Shown here: piece after piece, positions 51,450 through 60,953 of the stretch | Position numbering within the stretch: the stretch's first letter is position 1 | How the letters are laid out: every line of letters begins with the position of its first letter | Source: Brachyspira innocens ATCC 29796 | GTDB lineage: Bacteria; Spirochaetota; Brachyspiria; Brachyspirales; Brachyspiraceae | Length of the DNA stretch: 61,957 nucleotides | NCBI RefSeq assembly: GCF_000384655.1 | Contig: NZ_ARQI01000115.1 | Location: 1 to 61,957, forward strand | Reading direction: 5' to 3' | Made by a program: the position numbers and the translations under genes | The notes under the pieces: model-generated | Databases searched by the model: none | What the model saw: only the letters and a program-made list of their open reading frames with translations | What the model was told of the DNA's origin: nothing

Positions 51450-52754
51450 ATGAATATATTTCATTTGTTTATAAAATATGTATCTTTAAATATACTTGGA
51501 ATGATAGGGCTTTCATGCTATATACTTGCTGATACTTTTTTTGTAGCTAGAGGAATAGGTTCTGACGGGCTTACTGCTTTGAATATAGCTATACCTATTT
51601 ATAATTTTATAAATGGATTGGGCTTGATGATTGGTATGGGTTCTGCTACAAAGTATGCTATACTAAAAACTCAAAGTAAAGATAATGAAGCAAATATTGT
51701 TTTTACCAATGCCTTAATATATGTATTTGCTCTATATTTATTTTTTATTATCATAGCTTTATTTTTTACAAAAGATATTGCACACATTCTTGGGGCTAGA
51801 GATGAAATACTTGTCATGACAGACATATATATAAAAGTAATATTTATATTTTCAGCTATGTTTATGCTTAATAATGTTTTACTGGGTTTTGTAAGAAATG
51901 ACAATCACCCAAAACTTGCAATGCTTGCTATGGTGATGGGAAGTTTATTTAATATCATTTTTGATTATATATTTATATTTCCTCTAAAAATGGGTATATT
52001 CGGAGCTGTTCTTGCTACAGGTTTTTCTCCTATTATTAGCATGATTATATTATCAAGTATATTTATTAAAAAGAAAAATACTTTTTTTATAGTAAAACCC
52101 AATATAAACTTAAAAAATATTTTTGAAATTGTATTATTAGGTATTTCTTTTTTAATTACAGAAGTATCATCAGGTTTTGTTATGATAGCTTTTAATATAG
52201 TAATACTTAATATAGCTGGAAATGTTGGAGTTGCAGCATATGGTATAATAGCTAATATAGCATTGGTTATTATAGCAATATTTACAGGTATAGGGCAGGG
52301 TATACAGCCTATAATAAGCATTAATTACGGAAACATCAATAATATAAACAAAATATATAAATATGCTTTGATTTTATCATCTTTATTTTCTATTATATTG
52401 TATATTTTTACTTTGATATTTGCAGACAGCATAACTTCGCTTTTTAATAAAGATAATAATATAACTCTTCAGAATATAGCTGTTAATGGACTTCATATAT
52501 ATTTTACAGCTTTTATATTTGCAGGATATAATATTATAACTTGTGTATATTTCAGTGCTATGGATAATGCCAAGCCTTCGTTTATAATATCAATTTTAAG
52601 GGGATTTATATTTATAATGCCTTTAATATTTATTTTGTCATATATTTTTGATATGATTGGAGTATGGCTTTCTTTTCCTATGGCAGAGATTTTAAGCAGT
52701 TTGTTTTCTTTACTTTATTTTATAAAAAACAACAAAAAAAGATTTACTATTTAA
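51450..52754 (+). CDS. MATE-family efflux transporter
   Basis: A 434-residue inner-membrane protein with about twelve transmembrane helices in two homologous halves (DTFFVARGIGSDGLTALNIAIP near the start; NIAGNVGVAAYGIIANIALV in the second half). It is probably a Na+ or H+-driven exporter of cationic compounds. Start at 51450 is preferred for GGAG 6 nt upstream; Met at 51438 is possible. It overlaps the end of the convergent RsbW-like gene by 4 bp. Confidence 0.88.
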   Translation: MNIFHLFIKYVSLNILGMIGLSCYILADTFFVARGIGSDGLTALNIAIPIYNFINGLGLMIGMGSATKYAILKTQSKDNEANIVFTNALIYVFALYLFFIIIALFFTKDIAHILGARDEILVMTDIYIKVIFIFSAMFMLNNVLLGFVRNDNHPKLAMLAMVMGSLFNIIFDYIFIFPLKMGIFGAVLATGFSPIISMIILSSIFIKKKNTFFIVKPNINLKNIFEIVLLGISFLITEVSSGFVMIAFNIVILNIAGNVGVAAYGIIANIALVIIAIFTGIGQGIQPIISINYGNINNINKIYKYALILSSLFSIILYIFTLIFADSITSLFNKDNNITLQNIAVNGLHIYFTAFIFAGYNIITCVYFSAMDNAKPSFIISILRGFIFIMPLIFILSYIFDMIGVWLSFPMAEILSSLFSLLYFIKNNKKRFTI

Positions 52755-53191
52755 TTTCTATACTTAATCATTACTATTTTTCTGCCGTCATCTTCAAAGT
52801 AAAAATCATCTGTGTATAGAGAGATTAAAAATATACCTCTTCCGCTGTCTTTATAAATATTTTCCTGTGATTCTGTAAGATTTATCGTAGCTAGAAAATA
52901 ATCAAATCCTTCGCCTTCATCTTCTACTATAATTTCTATTTTTTCGCTATCTATATTAATATTTAGATATACATTTTTATTATAATTATTTTTGTTTCCA
53001 TGTATTATGGCATTGGTAAGGGCTTCTTCAAATGCTATTTGCAGAGCATCGCATTGTTCTATACCGTTTGAGTGGAGCATATCCAAAAAATCTTTAGAAA
53101 TTTTTGGTATTAGTAATTTGTCGCTTGGGATTTTTTTCATAAATAATATTTTTTCTGTTCGCTTGGGACAATCCTTAACATACATATTCAT
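52751..53191 (-). CDS. RsbW-like anti-sigma factor / serine kinase
   Basis: A 146-residue GHKL ATPase-fold protein: AFEEALTNAIIHGNKN (N box), IIVEDEGEGFD (G1 box) and DSGRGIFLISLYTDD (G2 box). It lacks any histidine-kinase dimerisation domain, so it fits the RsbW/SpoIIAB switch-kinase group that phosphorylates STAS antagonists or binds sigma factors. No STAS or sigma gene is adjacent. The exact start among three Met codons is uncertain. Confidence 0.8.
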   Translation of the reverse strand: MNMYVKDCPKRTEKILFMKKIPSDKLLIPKISKDFLDMLHSNGIEQCDALQIAFEEALTNAIIHGNKNNYNKNVYLNINIDSEKIEIIVEDEGEGFDYFLATINLTESQENIYKDSGRGIFLISLYTDDFYFEDDGRKIVMIKYRN

Positions 53192-53330
53192 AATCAATTT
53201 CCGCTTGTTTTTATTGTTATCAGTTTATTATCAGTACATTATAGTATAGTAAAATAAAATATGTATTTCAAGAATTATCAGCTTATATTTAAAAAATATT
53301 ACTATTAATAATATTTTTTAAATAAATCTA

Positions 53331-53358
53331 TTGACAATAATTATAATTTGAATACAAT
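53331..53358 (+). promoter_or_regulatory. Promoter of DegT aminotransferase gene
   Basis: TTGACA, 16 nt, TACAAT, about 46 nt before the start codon. Confidence 0.55.
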
Positions 53359-53404
53359 TTATATAAATTTTAGATTTAATTTCAATTTATATAAAGGATT
53401 TTTT

Positions 53405-54523
53405 ATGAAATATATGAATCTTTACAGGGGATATGAAAAAAGAAAAGAAGCTATTGATAAAAGAATATCTTCTATTATAGAGAGAAGTCAGTTTGTATTT
53501 GGTGAAGAATTAGATACTTTAGAAAAAGAATTAGCAAATTATACAGGGGCAAAATATGCTGTAGGTGTTTCATCTGGACATGTTGGATTGGTTCTTGCAC
53601 TTTTGGCATTAGGATTCAATGCGGGAGAGGATCATTCTAATAAAGAGGTTATAGTACCTGCCATGACATTCTTTTCTACTGCTGAAGCTCCTTCATTTTT
53701 GGGTATGAAAGTTAGAGTATGCGATATTGACGAATACTTTAATATGGACGTAAAAAAACTTGAAAGTTTAATAAATAAAAATACAGCAGCTATTATATCT
53801 GTAAATTTATTCGGTCAATGTGCTAATTTTGATGTTATACTTGATATTGCAAGAAAAAACAATATTTTTGTAATAGAAGATGCATGCCAATCATTTGGGG
53901 CAAGCTACAAAAATGTGAAATCATGCTCTGGAAAATTAGGAGACATTGCTGTTACATCATTTTTCCCAGCTAAACCTTTGGGCTGTTTCGGAGACGGCGG
54001 AATGGTATTTACAGATAATGAAGAGTTTTATAAAAATCTCAAACAATTACGACATCATGGTGATGAAGGCGGCATGAACCATGTAAAATTGGGTACTACT
54101 GGAAGACTTGATAATATGCAGGCTGGTATTTTGCTTGAGAAGTTTAAGGGTTTTGAAGAGGATATGACATACAGAAGAAATGCTGCTAAATATTATAATG
54201 AACAGTTAAAAGGCATTGTAAAAGTGCCTGAAATAGCAGAATATACTCAAAGCGTTCATGCACAGTATGTTATACAGGTAGAAAATAACAGAGATGAAGT
54301 AAGGGCAAAATTAGCTGAATTAGGCGTTCCTACAGCACTTTACTATCCTCACCCTATACATTTAGCACCTATTTTAGTAAAAAAATTAGGCTACAAAGAA
54401 GGAGATATGCCTGTATCTGAGTATGCTTCAAAACATAATATAGCTTTGCCTATAGATAATGATATTTTGAAAGAAGAGCAGGATATCGTTATAGAGGCAG
54501 TGAAAAAAGTTGTAAAAGGATAA
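53405..54523 (+). CDS. DegT/DnrJ/EryC1/StrS-family sugar aminotransferase
   Basis: A 372-residue PLP enzyme that aminates keto-sugar nucleotides. The family's YAVGVSSGHVGLVLALLALG, VIVPAMTFFSTAEAP, DACQSFGASYKN and the PLP Lys in TSFFPAKPLGCFGDGG are seen. GRLDNMQAGILLEKF and TALYYPHPIHL close the fold. Start at 53405 is chosen over an in-frame TTG upstream because of AAGGA and family length. The sugar is not deducible; it may serve surface glycan together with manC. It is monocistronic. Confidence 0.9.
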   Translation: MKYMNLYRGYEKRKEAIDKRISSIIERSQFVFGEELDTLEKELANYTGAKYAVGVSSGHVGLVLALLALGFNAGEDHSNKEVIVPAMTFFSTAEAPSFLGMKVRVCDIDEYFNMDVKKLESLINKNTAAIISVNLFGQCANFDVILDIARKNNIFVIEDACQSFGASYKNVKSCSGKLGDIAVTSFFPAKPLGCFGDGGMVFTDNEEFYKNLKQLRHHGDEGGMNHVKLGTTGRLDNMQAGILLEKFKGFEEDMTYRRNAAKYYNEQLKGIVKVPEIAEYTQSVHAQYVIQVENNRDEVRAKLAELGVPTALYYPHPIHLAPILVKKLGYKEGDMPVSEYASKHNIALPIDNDILKEEQDIVIEAVKKVVKG

Positions 54524-54537
54524 TATTTACATATAGT

Positions 54538-54574
54538 ACAAAATGAAAGTGCTTTATGCTTTCATTTTGTATTT
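54538..54574 (+). terminator. Terminator after aminotransferase gene
   Basis: ACAAAATGAAAG (54538-54549) pairs perfectly with CTTTCATTTTGT (54559-54570), followed by ATTTT. Confidence 0.85.
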
Positions 54575-54689
54575 TATCATAATAATAAAAATCAATAAAT
54601 TATTTCTATATTTTACATGATTTAAACAAATTAATTTATTATACTATAGTGTATAAGATATATAAATTCGTCTTTTATACATAATAAAT

Positions 54690-54718
54690 TTGACAAATAG
54701 AGCGATATTTTATATGAT
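54690..54718 (+). promoter_or_regulatory. Promoter of the nucleoside scavenging operon
   Basis: TTGACA (54690-54695), 17 nt, TATGAT (54713-54718), 20 nt before the deoC start. Confidence 0.7.
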
Positions 54719-54738
54719 ATGAAACAGAGGTGAAAAAA

Positions 54739-55392
54739 ATGAACAGTATAAATAAATTAATCGATCATACCATTCTTAAACCAGAGGCAACACTAGATGA
54801 TATAAGGAAGTTATGTATAGAAGCAAAAGAATACGGATTTTATTCTGTATGTGTTAACTCCGCTTATGTAAATGTTGCTTATAATTTTCTTCTGCATTCA
54901 GATGTAAAAGTTTGTTCTGTAGTAGGTTTCCCATTGGGAGCTATGATGAAAGAGGCTAAGGCTTATGAGGCTAAATTTGCTGTTGACAGCGGTGCAGATG
55001 AAATAGATATGGTTATAAATGTCGGTTTTCTAAAAAGCAAAAAAATAGATCTTTTTGAACGCGATATAAAAAAGGTGCGTGATGCTTGTTCTGCAAGCGT
55101 ATTAAAAGTCATTATAGAAACTTGTCTTTTAACAGATGAAGAGAAGGTTTTGGCCTGCAAAATAGCTAAAGAATGCGGGGCTGATTTTGTAAAGACTTCT
55201 ACAGGATTTTCTTCAGCTGGAGCTACTGAGCATGATGTAAAACTTATGCGTGAGGCTGTAGGAAATGAAATGGGTGTAAAGGCTTCAGGCGGAATAAAAA
55301 CCTATGAAGATGCTATAAAAATGATAAATGCTGGTGCAAACAGACTTGGTACTAGCAGCGGTATTGCTATAGTAAATGCAGAAAAAAAATAA
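54739..55392 (+). CDS. deoC: Deoxyribose-phosphate aldolase
   Basis: A 217-residue class I aldolase that cleaves deoxyribose-5-phosphate to acetaldehyde and glyceraldehyde-3-phosphate. [12 protein letters not shown] opening, [29 protein letters not shown], the catalytic Lys in [18 protein letters not shown], and [12 protein letters not shown] with the second Lys. Start at 54739 is chosen with GAGGTG upstream. First gene of an operon with two nucleoside phosphorylases and nucleoside transport genes. Confidence 0.96.
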   Translation: MNSINKLIDHTILKPEATLDDIRKLCIEAKEYGFYSVCVNSAYVNVAYNFLLHSDVKVCSVVGFPLGAMMKEAKAYEAKFAVDSGADEIDMVINVGFLKSKKIDLFERDIKKVRDACSASVLKVIIETCLLTDEEKVLACKIAKECGADFVKTSTGFSSAGATEHDVKLMREAVGNEMGVKASGGIKTYEDAIKMINAGANRLGTSSGIAIVNAEKK

Positions 55393-55424
55393 AATAATTT
55401 CTGTAATAAAATGGAGTATGAACT

Positions 55425-56240
55425 ATGGAATCAGCTAGAGAAATAAAGGCTTTTTATGATGAAGAGGCAAATAAGCAAGGTCTTCTTCAGTATCATATCA
55501 AATTAAAAAAAGGCGATGTAGCTAAATATGTACTTCTTCCGGGAGATCCTAAAAGAGTTGGTTATATTGCTAAGTTTTTAGATGATGCAGTTCTTAAGGC
55601 TGATAACAGAGAGTATGTTACAGTAACAGGCAAATATAAAGGTGTAGGCGTTTCTGTAACTTCTACAGGGATTGGAGGGCCTTCTGCGTCAATAGCTATG
55701 GAAGAGCTTATAAATATAGGAGCTGATACTTTTATAAGGGTAGGTACAGCTGGAGGACTTAGCCTAAAAGTAAAGCCTAATGATTTAGCTATAGCTCAGG
55801 CTGCAATCAAAGATGAAGGCACTACAAGAGAATATATACCTTTTGAATATCCTGCTATTGCTGATACTGATGTTATGTTTGCTTTAAGAGATGCTGCTAA
55901 AAAAATAAATTCTAATTATCATATAGGTATTGTTCATAGTAAAGATTGTTTTTACGGAGAATTAGAACCTGAGAATTCTTTTTTCAGAGAGAAATTTGAA
56001 AATAATCTTAAATACTATACATTATGCGGTGCTATAGCTTCAGAAATGGAATGTGCTGCCCTTTTTGCATGTGCTTCTTTAAGGAAGGTAAGAGCAGGCG
56101 GAATAATGCATATAGTAGAAAATACTATGATAGAGAGAATGGGTACTCATCTTGAATATAGCGACAATATAGAAAATATGATATTAACTGCATTAGAAGC
56201 TATAGTTTTATTAGATGAAAAAGATAAGAGGGGTAATTAA
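55425..56240 (+). CDS. Uridine/purine nucleoside phosphorylase 1
   Basis: A 271-residue PNP/UDP family 1 phosphorylase: VLLPGDPKRV phosphate loop, STGIGGPSASIAMEELI, FIRVGTAGGLSLKV, and SEMECAALFACA with the ribose-binding Met-Glu. It cleaves nucleosides to base plus (deoxy)ribose-1-phosphate. The SEMECAALF form leans to uridine phosphorylase, but specificity cannot be fixed. It is 32 bp after deoC. GGAG before ATG. Confidence 0.85.
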   Translation: MESAREIKAFYDEEANKQGLLQYHIKLKKGDVAKYVLLPGDPKRVGYIAKFLDDAVLKADNREYVTVTGKYKGVGVSVTSTGIGGPSASIAMEELINIGADTFIRVGTAGGLSLKVKPNDLAIAQAAIKDEGTTREYIPFEYPAIADTDVMFALRDAAKKINSNYHIGIVHSKDCFYGELEPENSFFREKFENNLKYYTLCGAIASEMECAALFACASLRKVRAGGIMHIVENTMIERMGTHLEYSDNIENMILTALEAIVLLDEKDKRGN

Positions 56241-56242
56241 AT

Positions 56243-57031
56243 ATGTTTCCTAAAGCCTATTATGAAGAAAATGAAAATCTAGTTCATCATTTGAAATTAA
56301 AAAAAGGAGATGTAGGCAGATATATTATAATGCCGGGAGACCCTAAAAGATGTGCCAAAATAGCTAAAAGATTTGATAATGCAAAATTAATAGCTGATTA
56401 CAGAGAATATGCTACTTATACAGGATATATAAACGGGGTTAAAGTTTCTACGGTGTCTCATGGTATAGGAGGACCTTCTACTGCAATAGCATTAGAGGAA
56501 CTTATAAAGATTGGAGCTGATACTTTTTTACGTGTAGGTACTTGCGGCGGTATGAATATGGGGGTTTTACCAGGTGATGTTGTTATAGTTAATGGTGCTA
56601 TTAAGGGCGGCGGAACTATGGATAACTATATACCTAAAGAGTTTCCTTGTGTGCCTAATGCCGATGTACTTGAGGCTATGATTGAAGGCGGAGGCAAAAT
56701 AAAAACAAAAAGTCATGTAGGTGTTGTTCAATGTAAAGATGCTTTTTATGCTCAGCATGCTCCAGAGAGTATGGCTGTTGATAAAGAGCTTTTATATAAA
56801 TGGGATAGTTATATTAAGGCGGGCTGTTTAGCTTCTGAAATGGAATCTGCTACGCTTTTTGCTGTGGGAGCTTCCAAAAATGTACGTACTGGTGCTACTA
56901 TGCTTGTTCTTCACAATCAGGAGAGGGTAAAAAATAATATTAATGATCCAAAAGATTATACTGGTGAAGAAGCAATAGATTTGATTATAGAATCTATTAA
57001 GATTTTAATAGAAAAAGATAATAAAAAATAA
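56243..57031 (+). CDS. Uridine/purine nucleoside phosphorylase 2
   Basis: A 262-residue paralogue of the preceding enzyme, separated by 2 bp. IIMPGDPKRCAKIAKRF, SHGIGGPSTAIALEELI, FLRVGTCGGMNMGV and ASEMESATLFAVGA are conserved. Differences around the base site (NGAIKGGGTMDNYIP versus AAIKDEGTTREYIP) suggest different base preference, so together the pair may cover pyrimidine and purine nucleosides. Probably coupled to gene 1. Confidence 0.85.
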   Translation: MFPKAYYEENENLVHHLKLKKGDVGRYIIMPGDPKRCAKIAKRFDNAKLIADYREYATYTGYINGVKVSTVSHGIGGPSTAIALEELIKIGADTFLRVGTCGGMNMGVLPGDVVIVNGAIKGGGTMDNYIPKEFPCVPNADVLEAMIEGGGKIKTKSHVGVVQCKDAFYAQHAPESMAVDKELLYKWDSYIKAGCLASEMESATLFAVGASKNVRTGATMLVLHNQERVKNNINDPKDYTGEEAIDLIIESIKILIEKDNKK

Positions 57032-57068
57032 TAAAATAAAAAAACAAATAATAGTTTAGGATAGGATT

Positions 57069-58145
57069 ATGTATAAAAAAATATTATTATTAGCAGTATC
57101 TTTGTTTTTATTTTCCTGCGGCAAAGAAGAAAAGAATAATACCCCAAATAGTTTTGAAATAGCTGTTTTAATAGATTTGGGCAGTGTTGATGACAAATCA
57201 TTTAATCAAGGCTCTTGGGAAGGTGTAAAGGATTATGCTCAGACTTATGGTATAACTCATAAATATTATAAAGTGCCAGATAAAGATATAGATTCATATT
57301 TAAATACTATAGAGCTTGCCGTAAAAGGCGGTGCTAAATTAATAGTAACTCCGGGATATCAGTTTGAACCTGCTATATATAGAGCTCAGGATATTTATAC
57401 GAATGTAAACTTTATATTAATAGACGGAGAGCCTCAGGACGGTACTTATACTGATTATAGAACAGAAACAAATACTATTGCTATACTTTATGCTGAAGAA
57501 GAAGCTGGATTTTTGGCAGGATACGCTATAGTAAAAGAGGGATATACCAATTTAGGTGTTATAGGAGGAGTTGCTCACCCTGCAGTTGTAAGATTTGGTT
57601 ATGGTTTTATACAGGGTGCTGATTATGCTGCAAATGAATTAGAACTTGAAAAAGGCGATATTAATATAAAATATACTTATGTAGGCAATTATGACACTAC
57701 TCCAGAAAATCAGACTCTTGCTGCCTCTTGGTATAAAAGCGGTACTCAGGTAATATTTGCCCCTGCAGGCGGAGCTGCTTATTCTGTTATGAGTGCTGCT
57801 GAAAATAATAACGGACTTGTTATAGGAGTAGATGTAGATCAGAGTTTTGAATCTCCAACTGTTATAACTTCAGCTATGAAAATGATAAGAGAATCAGTTT
57901 ATAATGCTGTTGCTTCCTACTACAATAAAACATTTGACGGCGGAAAAACTATGATATTGGATGCAAGAGTTAATGGGATAGGACTTCCTATGACAACTTC
58001 AAAGTTTAATGTGTTTACTAAAGATAATTATGATTATATATATAAACTTCTTGTAAATAAAAATATTAAAGTATTAAAAGATACAGATGCAAAAAGTGTT
58101 AATGATTTGCCTTTAAAAATAGTAAATGTTGATTATATAAAGTAA
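57069..58145 (+). CDS. BMP-family nucleoside-binding lipoprotein 1
   Basis: A 358-residue substrate-binding lipoprotein of the BMP/PnrA/TmpC family: signal with lipobox FSC (Cys about 17). IAVLIDLGSVDDKSFNQGSW, GYQFEPAIYRAQD, ILIDGEPQDGTYTDYRT, YAEEEAGFLAGYA, and FAPAGGAAYSVMSAA. In treponemes this family binds purine nucleosides for an ABC importer. It is in the deoC operon and tandem with a paralogue. Confidence 0.92.
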   Translation: MYKKILLLAVSLFLFSCGKEEKNNTPNSFEIAVLIDLGSVDDKSFNQGSWEGVKDYAQTYGITHKYYKVPDKDIDSYLNTIELAVKGGAKLIVTPGYQFEPAIYRAQDIYTNVNFILIDGEPQDGTYTDYRTETNTIAILYAEEEAGFLAGYAIVKEGYTNLGVIGGVAHPAVVRFGYGFIQGADYAANELELEKGDINIKYTYVGNYDTTPENQTLAASWYKSGTQVIFAPAGGAAYSVMSAAENNNGLVIGVDVDQSFESPTVITSAMKMIRESVYNAVASYYNKTFDGGKTMILDARVNGIGLPMTTSKFNVFTKDNYDYIYKLLVNKNIKVLKDTDAKSVNDLPLKIVNVDYIK

Positions 58146-58206
58146 TATTAATTTAGGCTTTAATAAAAATTGAGCAATAAATAATAAAAAAATAGGAGAC
58201 AGAAAT

Positions 58207-59283
58207 ATGAAAAAGTTTCTCACTTCAATAATCATAGTTACAGCTTTTATAGTAACTATTTCATGCGGCGGCGGAAAAAAATCTGGAGGATATGAACTAG
58301 CATTGATAACAGATGTTGGTACTATAGATGACAGATCCTTTAACCAAGGTGCTTGGGAAGGTTTAACACAGTATGCTCAGGAAAAAGGAATATCTCATAA
58401 ATATTATCAGCCTACTCAAAAAACAACTGATGCATATGTTGATGCTATAGATTTGGCAGTGGCAGCAGGTGCAAAATTAGTTGTAACACCTGGATTTTTA
58501 TTTGAACCTGCAGTATATAGAGCTCAGGATACACACCCTAATGTTGCTTTTGTACTTTTAGACGGTACTCCTCAGGACGGAACATATACTGACTTTAGAA
58601 TAGAAACTAATGTTTATTCTGTACTTTATGCTGAAGAGCAGGCTGGATTTTTAGCTGGATATTCTATAGTAAAAGAAGGATATACTAATTTGGGCGTTAT
58701 GGCTGGTATGGCTGTACCTGCTGTTATAAGATTCGGATACGGATTCGTACAAGGTGCTAATTATGCAGCTAAAGAAATGGCTTTAGCTTCTGGAAGTGTG
58801 AAAATTAATTATACATATATAGGAAACTTCAATGCTACTCCAGAAAATCAGACTCTTGCTACTTCTTGGTATCAAAGCGGAGTTCAGGTAATATTTGCCC
58901 CTGCTGGCGGAGCTGGAAACTCTGTTATGAGTGCTGCTGAACAGAATAATGCTTTGGCTATAGGTGTTGATATAGATCAAAGTGCTGAATCCGATACAGT
59001 TATTACTTCTGCTATGAAAATGCTTGGTGAATCTGTGTATAATGCTATAGATGATTTTTATAATGGTAAATTCCCGGGCGGAAAATCTGTTGTACTTGAT
59101 GCTAAAGTTAATGGTATAGGTCTTCCTATGAAAACTTCAAGATTTAAAAAATTTACTCAAGCTGATTATGATGCTATATATCAAAGATTGGTAGCAGGAG
59201 AGATAAAAGTTCTTACTGATAAAGATGCTAAAGACGTTAATCAATTGCCTTTAGATACAGTAAAAGTTAATTTTATACAATAA
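58207..59283 (+). CDS. BMP-family nucleoside-binding lipoprotein 2
   Basis: A 358-residue paralogue of the preceding lipoprotein, equal in length and closely similar: lipobox ISC (about residue 20), DVGTIDDRSFNQGAWEGL, FVLLDGTPQDGTYTDFR, YAEEQAGFLAGYS and FAPAGGAGNSVMSAA. The Trp/Phe and Asp residues that hold nucleosides are conserved. GGAGAC precedes the ATG. The two probably share one ABC transporter with different ligand preference. Confidence 0.92.
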   Translation: MKKFLTSIIIVTAFIVTISCGGGKKSGGYELALITDVGTIDDRSFNQGAWEGLTQYAQEKGISHKYYQPTQKTTDAYVDAIDLAVAAGAKLVVTPGFLFEPAVYRAQDTHPNVAFVLLDGTPQDGTYTDFRIETNVYSVLYAEEQAGFLAGYSIVKEGYTNLGVMAGMAVPAVIRFGYGFVQGANYAAKEMALASGSVKINYTYIGNFNATPENQTLATSWYQSGVQVIFAPAGGAGNSVMSAAEQNNALAIGVDIDQSAESDTVITSAMKMLGESVYNAIDDFYNGKFPGGKSVVLDAKVNGIGLPMKTSRFKKFTQADYDAIYQRLVAGEIKVLTDKDAKDVNQLPLDTVKVNFIQ

Positions 59284-59377
59284 TTGAAATTAGTTAATTT
59301 TAGGAGATACTGACATTTTGTTGTTGGTATCTCTTTTATGGTTTTTAATAGTTGATAGTAAAATAGGTATAAAAAAT

Positions 59378-60913
59378 ATGGAAAATTTACAATATGTAGT
59401 TGAAATGCTTAATATTACAAAACGTTTTAAAGGAATAGTAGCTAATGATAATATTACTATACAATTAAAACGCGGGGAAATACATGCTTTGCTTGGAGAA
59501 AATGGGGCTGGAAAATCTACTTTAATGAGCGTATTATTCGGGCTTTATAAGCAGGAAGAGGGTATCATTAAAGTTAATGGCAAGGAAGTAAATATTGATA
59601 ATCCTAATACTGCAAATGAACTTGGTATTGGTATGGTGCATCAGCATTTCAAATTAGTACATAATTTTACTGCTTTAGAAAATATTATGCTTGGCGTTGA
59701 AACTGTTAAGCATGGAATACTTCAGGTTGATGATGCAAGAAAAAAAGTAATGGAATTAAGCAAAACTTATGGGCTTGAGATTTATCCAGACTCTCTTATA
59801 AGCGATTTGACTGTAGGTATGCAGCAGAGAGTAGAGATATTAAAAATGTTATATAGAAATAATAATATACTTATTTTTGATGAGCCTACTGCTGTACTTA
59901 CTCCAAATGAGATTGAAGAGCTTATGAAGATAATGAAGTCATTGGTAAAAGAAGGTAAATCTATACTATTTATTACCCATAAATTAAATGAGATTAAAGA
60001 GGTGGCTGATAGATGTTCTGTTCTTCGTAAGGGTAAATATATAGGAACTATTGATGTAAAAAGCACCACAAAAGAAGAGATGTCAGAAATGATGGTGGGA
60101 AGAAAGGTGTCTTTAGTAGTAGAAAAAACTGAAGCTAAACCTAAAGATATAATACTTTCTGTAAAAAATTTAAATGTTAAATCTCATCACAATAAAAGCG
60201 AAAAAAATATAGTAAAAAATGTTTCTTTTGATGTACATGCTGGGGAGATAGTATGCATTGCTGGTATTGATGGAAATGGACAAAGTGAGCTTATATATGC
60301 TCTTACTGGTCTTATGGAAATGTCAAGCGGAACTGTTACATTAAACGGCAAAGATATTACCAATTTATCTATAAGGAAAAAAACATTAAGCGGAATAGGG
60401 CATATTCCAGAGGACAGGCATAAACATGGTCTTGTTCTTGATTATACTCTTGCAGAAAATACTATACTTCAAACATATTTTACAGAGAGATTTCAAAAGA
60501 ACGGATTTTTAAAGTTTAAAGAAATAGATAATTATGCTGATGAACTCATAAAAAGATTTGATATAAGAAGTGCTGAAGGTTCTAAAACTATAGCAAGAAG
60601 CATGTCTGGAGGAAATCAGCAGAAGGTAATTATAGCAAGAGAGATAGACAGAAATCCAGATTTACTTATAGCAGTTCAGCCTACTAGGGGGCTTGATGTT
60701 GGGGCTATAGAGTATATACATAAAGAATTAATTTCTCAAAGAGATAATGGAAAGGCTGTTTTACTTGTTTCATTAGAGCTTGATGAGGTTATGAATTTAA
60801 GCGATAGGATATTAGTTATATATGAGGGAGAGATAGTAGCTAATGTTCTTAATAAAGATTTAACTATTAATGAACTTGGTCTTTATATGGCAGGCTCTAA
60901 GAGGAGTGCTTAA
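59378..60913 (+). CDS. Nucleoside ABC importer ATPase (double domain)
   Basis: A 511-residue ATPase with two nucleotide-binding domains, as in YufO/NupO and RbsA. Domain 1: Walker A LLGENGAGKST, LTVGMQQRVEILKML, LIFDEPTAVLTP. Domain 2 (from about residue 270): GIDGNGQSEL in place of a full Walker A, SGGNQQKVIIAREI, LIAVQPTRGLDVGA. Domain 2 lacks the Lys of Walker A, as usual in this family. Start at 59378 fits family length. Permease genes expected next are not in the window. Confidence 0.92.
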   Translation: MENLQYVVEMLNITKRFKGIVANDNITIQLKRGEIHALLGENGAGKSTLMSVLFGLYKQEEGIIKVNGKEVNIDNPNTANELGIGMVHQHFKLVHNFTALENIMLGVETVKHGILQVDDARKKVMELSKTYGLEIYPDSLISDLTVGMQQRVEILKMLYRNNNILIFDEPTAVLTPNEIEELMKIMKSLVKEGKSILFITHKLNEIKEVADRCSVLRKGKYIGTIDVKSTTKEEMSEMMVGRKVSLVVEKTEAKPKDIILSVKNLNVKSHHNKSEKNIVKNVSFDVHAGEIVCIAGIDGNGQSELIYALTGLMEMSSGTVTLNGKDITNLSIRKKTLSGIGHIPEDRHKHGLVLDYTLAENTILQTYFTERFQKNGFLKFKEIDNYADELIKRFDIRSAEGSKTIARSMSGGNQQKVIIAREIDRNPDLLIAVQPTRGLDVGAIEYIHKELISQRDNGKAVLLVSLELDEVMNLSDRILVIYEGEIVANVLNKDLTINELGLYMAGSKRSA

Positions 60914-60953
60914 ATATAATAAATTATATTTAATATTTTATATAAATTGAACT

